A DNA stretch of 64,000 nt from Clostridia bacterium. Lineage in GTDB: Bacteria; Bacillota; Clostridia; Christensenellales; CAG-138. A program made the translations under genes and the position numbers. The notes under the pieces were generated by a model. It had not been told where the DNA came from. It made no database searches and saw nothing but the letters and a program-made list of their open reading frames with translations. Position 1 is the stretch's first letter. The number at the start of each line of letters is the position of its first letter. Location: the NCBI GenBank assembly GCA_017394835.1, contig JAFPXD010000059.1, forward strand, positions 61,825-125,824, in the 5' to 3' direction. Shown piece by piece: positions 42,504-52,334 of this stretch.

Positions 42504-43729
42504 CGACTGCCTCCGCAAGCCTTTTCTATCCAATATGCGTAAGCTCCGTAGCCGCGAGTCGGGTCGTTTACGAAAACGTGCGTGACCGCGCCTACGAGCA
42601 TTCCATTCTGAATCACGGGGCTCCCGCTCATCCCCTGCACAATGCCGCCGGTGAGCGCAAGGAGCCTTTCATCGGTGATCTCTATCACCATTCCCTTTTG
42701 GGCGGGATGCGACTGCCTGCCCGCTTTTATTATCCTGCATTTATAGCTTTTGGGCTCTCCTTCGCAGGAGCATACGATCTCCGCTTCCCCCGTTTTTACC
42801 TCGTCCGGGAACGCAACGGGGATGACGGGGCTTGTAAAAAACGCCAACGCGGTTTCGGAAAGCAAGCCGAATATGCCCAGCTCCGTATTCTGCTCTATTG
42901 AGCCGATCAGAGGCGAATCACCGCCGAAGGTCCCGCGAAGCTCGCCGGGCGCGCCTTCGCTGCCTTTGACCACGCCCACTATTTCGGCAAGCCTCAAGGC
43001 GCCGTCCTTTACGCGAATGTTCGAGCCCGTATCACGATCGGATACCGAATGCCCGAGCGCCGCGACCCTGTAATTCTCCGTATCGGCAAAGGAAAGGGTC
43101 CCTATTCCGACGGTGCTGTCCCTCACCCATGCGCCAAGGCGCGATTCGCCGTTATCGGCAAGGCGCACGGCAACGATCCTTTGTTTTGTGCCGCGAACGA
43201 CGGTGAGCCTTGCGCTTTCGCCCGCGGACCGGAGCGCTTCGGTTAGCTCTGCCGCGGTATCGGTCCTTGTTCCGTTCACTTCAAGTATCACGTCGCCTGC
43301 TTTGAGACCCGCCTGCGCGGCGGGAGAGCTTTGGCCTTCCTCCGCATCGCCGAGGCCCACTATAAGCACGCCTTCGGTATAAATGCCTATCCCGACAGCC
43401 TCGCCGCCGGGAACGACGCGCGCGCGTTCGCCAATGAAGGCCGGCACCCTTTTGACGGGAATAAAGCCGAAAAGCTTAAGCTCGGTATAGGTTTTCCCAA
43501 GCCGCTCATCATAAGAGCCGGAAGCCTCGACTGCCGTAATGCCCGAAGCGCTTTTTGTAAGGAGCTCCGAAAGCTCGCCCCTTGATGAAGCGAAATATGC
43601 TTCGGGCGCCGAACGGATCGCCTCCGCTTCGCCGGTATGCCAAACCGCAAACGCCGCAGCCGAGATCGAAAGCGCCGCGAGTTTTACCGCAATTTGCTTG
43701 ATTTTATTGACCTTTTTTACTTTTGCCAT
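42500..43729 (-). CDS. spoIVB: SpoIVB serine peptidase
   Basis: A 409-residue S55 peptidase secreted by the forespore to trigger sigma-K processing through SpoIVFA. N-terminal membrane anchor (about 10-30), PDZ domain (about 112-190), and the catalytic set H227 (ALGHSVSD), D353 (IEITDERL) and S368 (VQGMSGSPVI). Their spacing matches Bacillus SpoIVB (H236, D363, S378). The stop overlaps the spo0A start. 58 bases precede it after recN; I see no confident sigma-F/G promoter there. Confidence 0.95.
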   Translation of the reverse strand: MAKVKKVNKIKQIAVKLAALSISAAAFAVWHTGEAEAIRSAPEAYFASSRGELSELLTKSASGITAVEASGSYDERLGKTYTELKLFGFIPVKRVPAFIGERARVVPGGEAVGIGIYTEGVLIVGLGDAEEGQSSPAAQAGLKAGDVILEVNGTRTDTAAELTEALRSAGESARLTVVRGTKQRIVAVRLADNGESRLGAWVRDSTVGIGTLSFADTENYRVAALGHSVSDRDTGSNIRVKDGALRLAEIVGVVKGSEGAPGELRGTFGGDSPLIGSIEQNTELGIFGLLSETALAFFTSPVIPVAFPDEVKTGEAEIVCSCEGEPKSYKCRIIKAGRQSHPAQKGMVIEITDERLLALTGGIVQGMSGSPVIQNGMLVGAVTHVFVNDPTRGYGAYAYWIEKACGGSR

Positions 43730-43787
43730 ACAGCCCTCCGACAGACGTTTTTATAAAGCATCTGCCTTTTTCGAGGGTTATATGCGG

Positions 43788-45470
43788 TCACAGAGAGGCG
43801 TTTTTTGCTTTTTCGATCAGCTCTGCGGCATGGATCACCGCAGAACTGCTGCCCGCCTCGGCGCCCATTATCCTTGCAAGCTCATAGGGGCGCTCTTCCA
43901 GGCCAAGCGGTTTGACGGTAGTTACGGTCTTGCCGCCCTCCTCATGCTTGGAAACGAAATAATGCGCGTCCGCAAACGCCGCTATCTGCGGCAGATGCGT
44001 TACGCAGAGCACTTGATGCCGTGCGGCGATCCTTTTCATTCTGAGGCCGACCGTGTTTGCGGTGAGGCCGCTTATGCCGGAATCGACTTCATCGAAAATA
44101 AGGGTGGGGATGCTGTCCGCATCGGTAATGACCGTCTTCAAAGCAAGCATTATCCTTGAAAGCTCGCCGCCGGAAGCGACCTTCGAAAGCGATTTCAAGG
44201 GCTCGCCCTCGTTCGCGGAAAGGAGCATGGATACGGAGTCGCTGCCGCCTTCGTGCGGTTCCTCGTCTATAAGGGTAAACTCCGCGCCCATTCGCGCCTT
44301 TTTCATGCCGAGTTCTTTGAGCTGTTCTTCGGCAAGGGTGCAAAGACGTTCCGCCGCCTTCTTTCGCGCTGCGGTAAGCCTTCCCGCGGCTTCGCGGTAT
44401 TTTGCTTTGAGCTCGGCTTTTTTCCTTTCAAGCGCTTCGCGCTCGGCAGAATCGCCGGTTAGCTCTTCAAGTTCTTTTTCGGCTTCGGAAAGGAACCCGA
44501 GCACCTCCGCTTCGGTCCTTCCGTATTTATGCTTCAACGCGTCTATAACGTCCAGACGGGTCTCGAGCGCGTCGATCCTTTTGGGATCGTATTCGGCGCC
44601 GAACTGCATATCGCGGACGGAATAAGCCGCGTCCTCAAGTTCATAATAAAGATCGGAAAGCCTTGAATAAGATGCTGAGAAATCATTTGAAAGATCCGAG
44701 ATCCCGCGCATTGAGGCGACCGCCTCCCTGAGGGAATTTACGGCTCCCCCATCGCCGAGAAGCGAACCGAACGCCGAAGCCAAGCCCTCGGATATCCTTT
44801 CGGAATTGGTGAGCAGCTTCAATTCCTCCTCTATGCTTTCCTCCTCCCCCACCTTGAGGTTGGCGGCGGAGATCTCGTTTATCTGATACTTTAATATGTC
44901 TATGCGGCGCTCGCGCTCCGCCTCGGAAAGGAAGCCGCCTTCGAGCCTTGCCTTAACGCGGGAGTATTCGGCATATACGGCGTCCGAAGCGTCGCGCAAG
45001 GGCGCGATATGCTCCTCATCATAGGCGTCTATCACGGCGAGGTGGTTTTTTTCATCGAGCAGGGATTGATGCTCATGCTGGCCGTGAACGTCAACGAGCA
45101 GATCCGTTACGGGCTTTATCGCGGATACGGGCATGACCGTTCCGTTCATGCGGCACAGGCTCTTGCCGTTTATCGAAAGCTCACGGGAGATCGTGAGTAT
45201 GCCGTCCGCGCATTCGATCTCCATGCGGCGGAGCTCATTCAGAACGCGTTCGTCGCCCGTGACGTCAAAAACTCCCGTTACCCTGCACCTTTCCCTGCCG
45301 TAGGAGATGAGCTCCCTTGAGCCGCGGCTGCCGAGAACGAGATTTATGCCGTCTATTATGATAGATTTGCCCGCTCCGGTCTCACCCGTGAGCACGGTAA
45401 AGCCCGGCCCGAGCTCCAGCTCGAGCTTTTCTATGAGCGCCACGTTTTCAATCAGCAGACGAACGAGCAT
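43788..45470 (-). CDS. recN: DNA repair protein RecN
   Basis: A 560-residue SMC-like ATPase for double-strand break repair. Walker A LTGETGAGKSIIIDGINLV, long central coiled coil, signature KVASGGELSRIMLALK, Walker B TLIFDEVDSGISG. Begins three bases before the nadK stop region (gap of three). argR, usually between nadK and recN in this order, is missing. Confidence 0.96.
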   Translation of the reverse strand: MLVRLLIENVALIEKLELELGPGFTVLTGETGAGKSIIIDGINLVLGSRGSRELISYGRERCRVTGVFDVTGDERVLNELRRMEIECADGILTISRELSINGKSLCRMNGTVMPVSAIKPVTDLLVDVHGQHEHQSLLDEKNHLAVIDAYDEEHIAPLRDASDAVYAEYSRVKARLEGGFLSEAERERRIDILKYQINEISAANLKVGEEESIEEELKLLTNSERISEGLASAFGSLLGDGGAVNSLREAVASMRGISDLSNDFSASYSRLSDLYYELEDAAYSVRDMQFGAEYDPKRIDALETRLDVIDALKHKYGRTEAEVLGFLSEAEKELEELTGDSAEREALERKKAELKAKYREAAGRLTAARKKAAERLCTLAEEQLKELGMKKARMGAEFTLIDEEPHEGGSDSVSMLLSANEGEPLKSLSKVASGGELSRIMLALKTVITDADSIPTLIFDEVDSGISGLTANTVGLRMKRIAARHQVLCVTHLPQIAAFADAHYFVSKHEEGGKTVTTVKPLGLEERPYELARIMGAEAGSSSAVIHAAELIEKAKNASL

Positions 45471-45473
45471 ACC

Positions 45474-46277
45474 TTACATAAGCTTTTCACGGATAAGCCT
45501 GAACACGTTCCTCTTGTTGAATCTTATGAAGCTTGCCGATCTTTCCGATCTTGAAAAGACCAGCCTGTCGCCGGGCGAAAGCACGGCAGTCTGCCTCCCG
45601 TCGCCGCTCAAGCCGCAGGCGCATTTGAGTGTGACTTCCACAACGGAATCAACGGAGGACACTATCGGACGCACTGTGAGCGAATGCGGGCATATGGGCG
45701 TTACCAATATGCAGTCGAGCTTCGGCGCGACCACGGGCCCCCCCGCGGACATGGTGTATGCCGTGGAACCCGAAGGAGTCGCAACAATGAGCCCATCCGC
45801 CATGACGTTTCCGACTGTATCGCCGTCTATCACGAGCTCAAGCTGAGTGATGGACGAAAGCTCCTGCCTGTGAACGGAAAAATCGTTCAGGCAATCGCCC
45901 ACGGGCCTGCCGTTCAAAAGGCAGGTCAGCATAGAAGGATGCTCGACCGTGTAATCACCGGAAATGAGCTTGCCCAAAGCTTCTTCAAAGCTGCCGGTAT
46001 CGACTTCGCTGAAGAAACCGACCCGCCCCATATTAACGCCGAGCACGGGAACGCCGTATTCCGATGCGGAAGACACGGCGCGGAGCACGGTGCCGTCGCC
46101 GCCGATAGTCACAACGCAGAGCAGATCCGAAACGCCTCTTGAAAGGAGCTCTTCAAGCCCCTCGTCCGTGGATGCGGACAGGGTATCAAAGCCCTTTTCG
46201 CGCGCCTCTTCCGCGAGCTTTTCCATGAGCTCGGGCGCGTTCTCTTTCTGTGGATTTGTAAAGAATACCAGCTTCAT
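45474..46277 (-). CDS. nadK: NAD kinase
   Basis: A 267-residue kinase making NADP from NAD. Signature TIGGDGTVLRAVSSA with GGDG, GVNMGRVGFFSEVD, the NDFSVHRQ motif and ATPSGSTAYTMSAGGPVV. It lies 12 bases after the tlyA gene. Confidence 0.96.
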   Translation of the reverse strand: MKLVFFTNPQKENAPELMEKLAEEAREKGFDTLSASTDEGLEELLSRGVSDLLCVVTIGGDGTVLRAVSSASEYGVPVLGVNMGRVGFFSEVDTGSFEEALGKLISGDYTVEHPSMLTCLLNGRPVGDCLNDFSVHRQELSSITQLELVIDGDTVGNVMADGLIVATPSGSTAYTMSAGGPVVAPKLDCILVTPICPHSLTVRPIVSSVDSVVEVTLKCACGLSGDGRQTAVLSPGDRLVFSRSERSASFIRFNKRNVFRLIREKLM

Positions 46278-46289
46278 AATGCGATTATA

Positions 46290-47093
46290 TCACGAAAGCT
46301 CCTCATGGGAAAGTCTGACGACGTTTTTTGCTTCGGAAAGAATGTCGAACTCTGTGCTTTCCGCCGATTTTTCCAAATACATCAAGAATTCGATATTGCC
46401 CTTCGGCCCCGTTATGGGAGAATGATCGAGCGCCTTTATGCGGAAGCCGCATTCCGAAGCAAACTGCGCCGCGGCGGTAAGCACCTCTATATGTGTTTCC
46501 TCCTCCCGCACGACGCCGTTTTTACCGACCTTGTTACGGCCCGCCTCGAACTGAGGCTTTACGAGAACGACCGCCTCGCCGCCTTCCGCAAGGCATTCGT
46601 ACATGTGGGGAAGTATCAGCTTTATGGAAATGAACGAAACGTCGCATGAAGCGAATACGGGCGTTTCCGGAAACCATGAAGGCTCCATCATCCTTGCATT
46701 ATGCCTTTCCATGCACGTCACGCGTTCGTCGCTGCGGAGCTTCCAGTCAAGCTGACCGTACCCCACGTCAACGGCATATACGTGCCGCGCTCCGTTTTTG
46801 AGCATAACGTCGGTAAAGCCGCCTGTGGAAGCGCCGACGTCGAGGCATACTGCGCCGTTAAGGTCTATCGCATACTTGCGGACGGCCTTATCGAGCTTCA
46901 AGCCCCCGCGGGAAACGAAGGGGATCGGGTCTTCGCGCACGGTCAGTGAAGCGTCCTCAGGGAAAGTATCGGAAGCTTTCATCACCTTCACTTCCTTGAA
47001 ATATACGACGCCTTCCATAATGAGCGCCTTAGCCCTTTCGCGGCTCTGTGCAAGGCCCTGTTCAACGAGCAGTATATCGGCTCTTTTAGGCAT
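46290..47093 (-). CDS. tlyA: TlyA-family rRNA methyltransferase
   Basis: A 267-residue protein: N-terminal S4 RNA-binding domain (ADILLVEQGLAQSRERAKAL), then a Rossmann SAM domain (VCLDVGASTGGFTDVMLKNG, VYAVDVGYGQLDWKLR). TlyA proteins 2'-O-methylate 16S/23S rRNA cytidines; some are also called haemolysin. Overlaps dxs by eight bases. Confidence 0.92.
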   Translation of the reverse strand: MPKRADILLVEQGLAQSRERAKALIMEGVVYFKEVKVMKASDTFPEDASLTVREDPIPFVSRGGLKLDKAVRKYAIDLNGAVCLDVGASTGGFTDVMLKNGARHVYAVDVGYGQLDWKLRSDERVTCMERHNARMMEPSWFPETPVFASCDVSFISIKLILPHMYECLAEGGEAVVLVKPQFEAGRNKVGKNGVVREEETHIEVLTAAAQFASECGFRIKALDHSPITGPKGNIEFLMYLEKSAESTEFDILSEAKNVVRLSHEELS

Positions 47094-48942
47094 AGATGCC
47101 TCCCATACAGCTTTTTATGGTCTCCGCGAGTTTTTCTTTGGAAAGCCCGCATTCATCGTCCTGCTCCGAAACGGTACCCTGTTCTATAACTCGGTTTTGA
47201 ACACCTACGGGTATGACCTGAGCGCCGGAGCCTTTTTCATTCAGATAGGCGGCGACCTGCGTGCCGAAGCCGTCGTTCACTATCCCATCCTCCACTGTTA
47301 TCACGTAATGCGCATGGGAAAGCTTTTCGAGCGCGTTTTCATCCATGGGACGAATGCACCTTGCGTTATAAAGGCCCACGTTGAGATCGCGGCAGACCTC
47401 CTCCGCCGCGGCCACGAGCCTGCCCGTCGCCGCAACGCATACGCTTCTGAACGGTTTTATGCACTCCCATTCGAGCATATCGCCCTTCATCTCCCTTGAA
47501 GGAAGCAGCCCGCGGTTATAGCGGATCGCGCAGGGGCCTTCGATGCGATCGACCGCGCAGTAAAGGGCGGCGCGAAGCTCTTCCTGTGAGGAGGGCGAAA
47601 GTATGCTCATATTCGGGAGCGTGAGAAGATAGGAAATATCGTAAATGCCATGATGCGTTTCACCGTCCGCACCGACGAGCCCGGCGCGGTCGATGCCGAA
47701 CACCACCTTAAGGTTTTGCAGGCATACGTCGTGCAGGAGCTGATCGAAGCCGCGCTGGAGGAATGATGAATAGACGCAGAACACGGGGCAAGTCCCCGCT
47801 AGCGCCATCCCCGCCGCCATCGTTACGGCGTGCTGCTCGGCGATTCCCACGTCGAAGAACCTTTCCGGGAACCTTTCTTTGAAGGCGTTGAGACCCGTGC
47901 CGGAAGCCATTGCGGCGGTTATAGCCACCACACGCTCACGCTTTTCGGCAAGCTCGCAAAGCTCTTCCGCAAATACGGCGGAGTTCCCTCGGGAGGAGGG
48001 GCATTCCCCCGTCGCCTCATCGAATTTTCCTATTCCATGGAACTTTTCGGGGTTTCTTTCCGCAGGCTCATAGCCCTTGCCCTTCTTCGTTATAACGTGC
48101 ACGACGACCGGCTTGCCGAGGCCCTTCGCATGCTCGAAAACCTCGGTAAGCGCTTCTATATCGTGGCCGTTTATGGGGCCGAGATACGTAAAGCCGAGCT
48201 CTTCGAAAAGCACGTTGGGAAGTATGAAATATTTGATCCTGTTTTTGAGCCTTTCAAAGCGGTCGCTCATCCATTTTCCGATGAGAGGGATATGCTTCAA
48301 TACCTTCGAAAAGCCTCTTTTGAAGCCCTGATAGCTCCTCGCAGTACGCATTTTGGCAAGGTGACGGCTCATGCCGCCGACGTTGCCCGAAATGCTCATT
48401 TCGTTATCGTTCAGAACTATTATTACGGGGAGCTTCTGCTGGCCTATATCGTCGAGCGCTTCATAGGCCATGCCTCCCGTGAGGGCGCCGTCGCCTATGA
48501 GCGCAACAACGTTCCTTTCAACGCCCAGTATGGCGTCTGCGCGCTTTATGCCTATCGCCGCGGAAACGGAGGTGCTTGAATGCCCGGTATTGAACGCATC
48601 ATACCTGCTTTCGCTCGTCTTGGGGAAGCCCGCTGTACCGCCTCTTTTGCGGAGCGAAGCGAACTGTTCCGCTCTGCCCGTCAGCAGCTTATGGACGTAG
48701 CTCTGATGGCCAACGTCGAAAATGAGCCTGTCCGTTTCGAAATCGAACACCTTATGGAGCGCTATGGTAAGCTCCGTCACGCCGAGATTGGACGCCAAAT
48801 GGCCGCCGTTTTTTGAAACGACGGTTACCATATAGCTGCGGATCTCATCCGCAAGCCGATCCAGTTGTTCATTCGTAAGCTTGTCCAGATCCTTCGGGGA
48901 ACGGATCTCCCGCAGGAGTTCAAGCTCGCTGTATTCTGCCAT
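47086..48942 (-). CDS. dxs: 1-deoxy-D-xylulose-5-phosphate synthase
   Basis: A 618-residue TPP enzyme that starts the MEP isoprenoid pathway from pyruvate and glyceraldehyde 3-phosphate. TPP motif GDGALTGGMAYEALDD, the early His in VGHQSYVHKLL, catalytic Glu in DVGIAEQHAVTMAAG, then DRAGLVGADGETHHG. With ispA and ispH here, three isoprenoid genes lie in the window. Two bases after ispA. Confidence 0.97.
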   Translation of the reverse strand: MAEYSELELLREIRSPKDLDKLTNEQLDRLADEIRSYMVTVVSKNGGHLASNLGVTELTIALHKVFDFETDRLIFDVGHQSYVHKLLTGRAEQFASLRKRGGTAGFPKTSESRYDAFNTGHSSTSVSAAIGIKRADAILGVERNVVALIGDGALTGGMAYEALDDIGQQKLPVIIVLNDNEMSISGNVGGMSRHLAKMRTARSYQGFKRGFSKVLKHIPLIGKWMSDRFERLKNRIKYFILPNVLFEELGFTYLGPINGHDIEALTEVFEHAKGLGKPVVVHVITKKGKGYEPAERNPEKFHGIGKFDEATGECPSSRGNSAVFAEELCELAEKRERVVAITAAMASGTGLNAFKERFPERFFDVGIAEQHAVTMAAGMALAGTCPVFCVYSSFLQRGFDQLLHDVCLQNLKVVFGIDRAGLVGADGETHHGIYDISYLLTLPNMSILSPSSQEELRAALYCAVDRIEGPCAIRYNRGLLPSREMKGDMLEWECIKPFRSVCVAATGRLVAAAEEVCRDLNVGLYNARCIRPMDENALEKLSHAHYVITVEDGIVNDGFGTQVAAYLNEKGSGAQVIPVGVQNRVIEQGTVSEQDDECGLSKEKLAETIKSCMGGIYA

Positions 48943-48944
48943 CC

Positions 48945-49841
48945 TTAGTTGCTCCTTGTAAGCATTTCATCAACTGCCGCAGCAAGACGTTCCGCGTTCT
49001 TTACGCCGCAGATCGCCGCCTTTGCTTCTTCTGCGGCCTGTTCGGCGCGGGCTTTTGCGCCCTCTAAGCCGTAAAGCACGGCATAGGTGAGCTTTCCGCT
49101 TTCCTTATCCTTGCCGAGCGTCTTTCCGACAAGGGCGGGATCCCCGGTCATATCGAGTATGTCGTCGGTTATCTGGAACAGAAGCCCCATCTTTTCCGAA
49201 TATTCCCGCAGAGCTGAAACGGTGTTCTCATCCGCTCCCGCAATATAGGCTCCGCAGAGCACGGCGGCCGCGAGCATATCGGCGGTCTTGTGCCTGTGGA
49301 TAAACATCAGCATCTGCTCCGTCTGAACGGCGCTGCCCTCGAATTCTATATCGGCCGCCTGCCCCGTCACCATGCCGGAAGCTCCTGCGCGGCAGGCGAT
49401 CTCATTCGCGGCCTTCAGCGCGCCTTCATCCGGGTGCGCGGCAACGGCCTTCAGCAGAGTTTCAAACGCGAATGAAAGGAGCCCGTCCCCCGCGAGAACC
49501 GCCATTGCTTCACCGAACACCTTGTGATTGGAAGGGCGGCCGCGGCGCATATCGTCGTCATCCATGCAGGGAAGATCGTCATGGATCAAAGAATAGGTGT
49601 GTATCATTTCGAGCGCGCATGCAAAGGGCAGGGCGCGGGAAACTTCACCTCCGAGCATCTCGCACACGGCAAGCATCAGGCACGGGCGGAGCCTCTTCCC
49701 GCCGGCTTCGAGGCTGTAAAACATTGCCCTGCGGAGCTCGGGATAGATCGACGCCGCTTCGGTATTCTCGATCCGGGCAAGCTCTTCCTCGACCAAGCCC
49801 CTCATGCGCTCCATGAGCGCTTTGTATTCGGCGTGATCCAT
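48945..49841 (-). CDS. ispA: Farnesyl/geranyl diphosphate synthase (IspA type)
   Basis: A 298-residue trans-prenyl synthase. First Asp-rich motif LIHDDLPCMDDDDMRRG, second FQITDDILDMTGD, with GKRLRPCLML near the start. Short-chain by length and the two residues before the first motif, but product length is not certain. Start shares one base with the xseB stop. Confidence 0.95.
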   Translation of the reverse strand: MDHAEYKALMERMRGLVEEELARIENTEAASIYPELRRAMFYSLEAGGKRLRPCLMLAVCEMLGGEVSRALPFACALEMIHTYSLIHDDLPCMDDDDMRRGRPSNHKVFGEAMAVLAGDGLLSFAFETLLKAVAAHPDEGALKAANEIACRAGASGMVTGQAADIEFEGSAVQTEQMLMFIHRHKTADMLAAAVLCGAYIAGADENTVSALREYSEKMGLLFQITDDILDMTGDPALVGKTLGKDKESGKLTYAVLYGLEGAKARAEQAAEEAKAAICGVKNAERLAAAVDEMLTRSN

Positions 49842-50086
49842 CAGAAGGGCGCCTCCTCGTCGTTTGTATCCGCATCGCCGGAGGGCTCTTCCGCGGCGCC
49901 TGAGAGCAGCACGAGCTTTGCCTCATAGCTTTTCAGCAGCTTCTCGCAGTGCTTGGCAAGCGCCGCGCCCTCTTCATAGAGCTGCATGAGCTCATCGAGT
50001 GGGACGGAAGCCGCATCCATGCGGTCGATTATGGCTTCAAGCCTTTCAAAGGCTTCCTCGTATTTCATTTCCTCAACGTTATTCAT
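49841..50086 (-). CDS. xseB: Exodeoxyribonuclease VII small subunit
   Basis: An 81-residue helical subunit: MKYEEAFERLEAIIDRMDA and LYEEGAALAKHCEKLL are family-typical. ATG 50086 has GGGAGA upstream; the frame open to 50128 is inside xseA. Overlaps the xseA end by eight bases. Confidence 0.92.
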   Translation of the reverse strand: MNNVEEMKYEEAFERLEAIIDRMDAASVPLDELMQLYEEGAALAKHCEKLLKSYEAKLVLLSGAAEEPSGDADTNDEEAPF

Positions 50087-51293
50087 TATCGTTCTCCCTT
50101 TCGACCTTTGTAACGGTCGCCTCGGCACGCCCGCCGTTCATTATGACGCCTATCCTTTGGCCGCTCGCCATACTTGAGACGCCGCTCAGTATGCGGCCCT
50201 TTTCATCCGTCACTATGGAGTAACCCCGGCGAAGCACCTCTTTGGGGCCTATCGCCCGGAGCCTTTCCGCCGATACGGAAAGCTTTGCTTCCTTTTCCGC
50301 AAGTGCGTTCTTCACGCCGTTGTCAAGCGCGGATCTTCTTGCCTCAAGCCTTTCGTAAAGCATCGTGACCGCATGACGCGGGTTTGCCATGGCTGAGGAT
50401 GAAGCCGCGCTCTGCAGGCGGGAACGCGCTTCCGAAAGGCGGTCCGCAACGAGCCTTTCAAGGGTCTCCTTATCGTAACGCACCTCGTCGCGAAGCTCCG
50501 CCCCTATCGGGCAGCACAGCTCCGCGGCGGCGGAAGGAGTAGGCGCGCGAAGATCCGCGGCAAAATCGGCTATCGTAAAATCCGTTTCATGCCCCACTGC
50601 GCTTACGACGGGTATAGGCGAGGAAGCTATCGCATGGGCTACCCGCTCGTCATTGAAGCAATAGAGATCCTCATAACTGCCGCCGCCCCTGCCGACTATC
50701 ATAACGTCGCATTCACCGCTGGCGGCAAGTCTGTTTACGGCGGCCGCGATCTCTTCGGGAGCTCCCGGCCCCTGCACAGTGCAGGGAGCGAAAACTACCT
50801 TCATTTCCGGAAATCTGCGGCCGATCACGTTCAGCATATCATGCAGTGCGGCGCCCGTCCTGCTCGTCGCTATGCCGATTGCCCGCGGAAGCCGCGGGAG
50901 CGGGCGCGCATTTGCGAATACGCCCTCGGCTTCGAGCCTTTCTTTGAGCATGAGAAAGCGGATATAGAGCTCACCCTGACCGAAGGAGCGCATCGAATTG
51001 ACGTAGAATTGAAACTTTCCGTCCCGCGGGAATATCGAAGCGTTCCCCTGCACCACTACCTGCATGCCGTCCTTGGGCTCAATCCTGAGGCTTGCGGCAT
51101 TGGAGCGGAACATAACGCAGGAAACGGAGGAGCTTTCATCCTTCAAAGTAAAATAGAGATGCCCGGAGCAGTGACGCTTAAAGCCGCTTATCTCACCGGA
51201 CACCTTCAGGCTGCGAAGACGCAGATCGTTTTTGAGCACGCGGTCAGCGTACTCATTCAGCATTGTTACTGTATAGATGTTTTCCGCGGCCAT
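50079..51293 (-). CDS. xseA: Exodeoxyribonuclease VII large subunit
   Basis: A 404-residue nuclease. N-terminal OB fold (LKVSGEISGFKRHCSGHLYF), catalytic region ALPRAIGIATSRTGAALHDM (family: LPRAIGIATSRTGAALHD), VMIVGRGGGSYEDLYCFNDE and VGHETDFTIADFAADLRAPT. Makes short oligonucleotides from single-stranded DNA. Confidence 0.96.
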   Translation of the reverse strand: MAAENIYTVTMLNEYADRVLKNDLRLRSLKVSGEISGFKRHCSGHLYFTLKDESSSVSCVMFRSNAASLRIEPKDGMQVVVQGNASIFPRDGKFQFYVNSMRSFGQGELYIRFLMLKERLEAEGVFANARPLPRLPRAIGIATSRTGAALHDMLNVIGRRFPEMKVVFAPCTVQGPGAPEEIAAAVNRLAASGECDVMIVGRGGGSYEDLYCFNDERVAHAIASSPIPVVSAVGHETDFTIADFAADLRAPTPSAAAELCCPIGAELRDEVRYDKETLERLVADRLSEARSRLQSAASSSAMANPRHAVTMLYERLEARRSALDNGVKNALAEKEAKLSVSAERLRAIGPKEVLRRGYSIVTDEKGRILSGVSSMASGQRIGVIMNGGRAEATVTKVERENDNE

Positions 51294-51297
51294 GGAA

Positions 51298-51705
51298 TCA
51301 GTTCTCTTCCGAGCCCGCGATATTGCCGAGCACCCCGTTTATATAGCGGGGAGAATCGGCTCCGCCGTACTTCGTGGCGATCCTGACAGCTTCGTTGATA
51401 ATGACCTTCTGAGGGGCTTTCTTATCGAAAAGAAGCTCAAAGACCGCGACGCGAAGAACGGAAATATCGACCTTGGGCATACGATCGAGCGACCAGCCCT
51501 TCGCCGCGGAGGCGATGATCCGATCTATCTCTTCCCTGTTCTGCTCTATACCGTCGATAATTCCGTTCGCAAAATCAATATCCTCAGCGGAAGGCTCCCC
51601 CTCTATGCCGGATATTTCGGAAACGGTCGCGTAAGTATCATCGCCGCCGAAAAGCTTTTCAAAGGCCATTTTGACGGCTATCTCTCTTGCTGTTTTTCTG
51701 CTCAT
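51298..51705 (-). CDS. nusB: Transcription antitermination protein NusB
   Basis: A 135-residue all-helical RNA-binding factor for rRNA antitermination. Family features: RKTAREIAVKMAFEKLFG at the start, IDRIIASAAKGWSLDRMPKV and ISVLRVAVFELLFDKKAPQ, VIINEAVRIATKYGG at the end. 18 bases after amaP. Confidence 0.93.
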   Translation of the reverse strand: MSRKTAREIAVKMAFEKLFGGDDTYATVSEISGIEGEPSAEDIDFANGIIDGIEQNREEIDRIIASAAKGWSLDRMPKVDISVLRVAVFELLFDKKAPQKVIINEAVRIATKYGGADSPRYINGVLGNIAGSEEN

Positions 51706-51723
51706 TGCAATACTGTCTTTCGT

Positions 51724-52305
51724 TTAGTTGACCCTTGCTGCGGTCACGGGCGAATAGGTGTTTACTACCATGAAGGCCACCTTCTCGACTTTTACGCCGG
51801 CATAGGTCTCGATATACTCCTTGAGCTCCTTGCGAACGGTATCGCAAAGCTCGGGAATGTTGGTATCGGCAAGCACTATGGCCTTTAAGGTGAGGCTCAC
51901 GGAGCTGTCGGGCGCGACTTCGACCTTGCTGGTGCATTCGCGGATGCGGCTGTTCGACTTGACGTATTTCTGCGCCATGCTGTCAATGGAGGCGGCGCTT
52001 ATGTAGGCGACGCCGTTTTCATCGGATCTGAGCAGCGAGGCGTTGTTCGAAGGCTCCTTCTCCTTGGGCTTGCCGCCGGTGAAGAGGAGCTTTATGCCGA
52101 CAAGCGCCAATACCGCCGCGCCTACCGCTATGCCAATGCGCAGATAAACGGAGGACTTGTTGGGATCCGCCGCGTCATTCATTACCCTTGTGACTTCCCC
52201 CATGGGAACGACGCCGATCATCACGAGGATGACGAACACCATTGCCGCAATGAATATCAGGAGCAGCAGGCCGAGCAGTATTTTGTCAATAAGACGAGGT
52301 TTCAT
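51724..52305 (-). CDS. amaP: Asp23 membrane anchor protein (AmaP type)
   Basis: A 193-residue protein with two N-terminal membrane helices (about 8-35 and 55-75) and a DUF322/Asp23-like domain (about 90-185: YISAASIDSMAQKYVKSNSR, SVSLTLKAIVLADTNIPELC). It tethers the Asp23 protein encoded just before it. Function linked to cell-wall stress in other Firmicutes. Confidence 0.85.
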   Translation of the reverse strand: MKPRLIDKILLGLLLLIFIAAMVFVILVMIGVVPMGEVTRVMNDAADPNKSSVYLRIGIAVGAAVLALVGIKLLFTGGKPKEKEPSNNASLLRSDENGVAYISAASIDSMAQKYVKSNSRIRECTSKVEVAPDSSVSLTLKAIVLADTNIPELCDTVRKELKEYIETYAGVKVEKVAFMVVNTYSPVTAARVN

Positions 52306-52334
52306 ATGTTACCCCTTTCCTGAATATGCCTGTG

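Noticed and set aside
43730..43787. Sigma-F/G promoter for spoIVB
   Set aside because: GCATA and a weak downstream box are seen, but matches are too poor to call.
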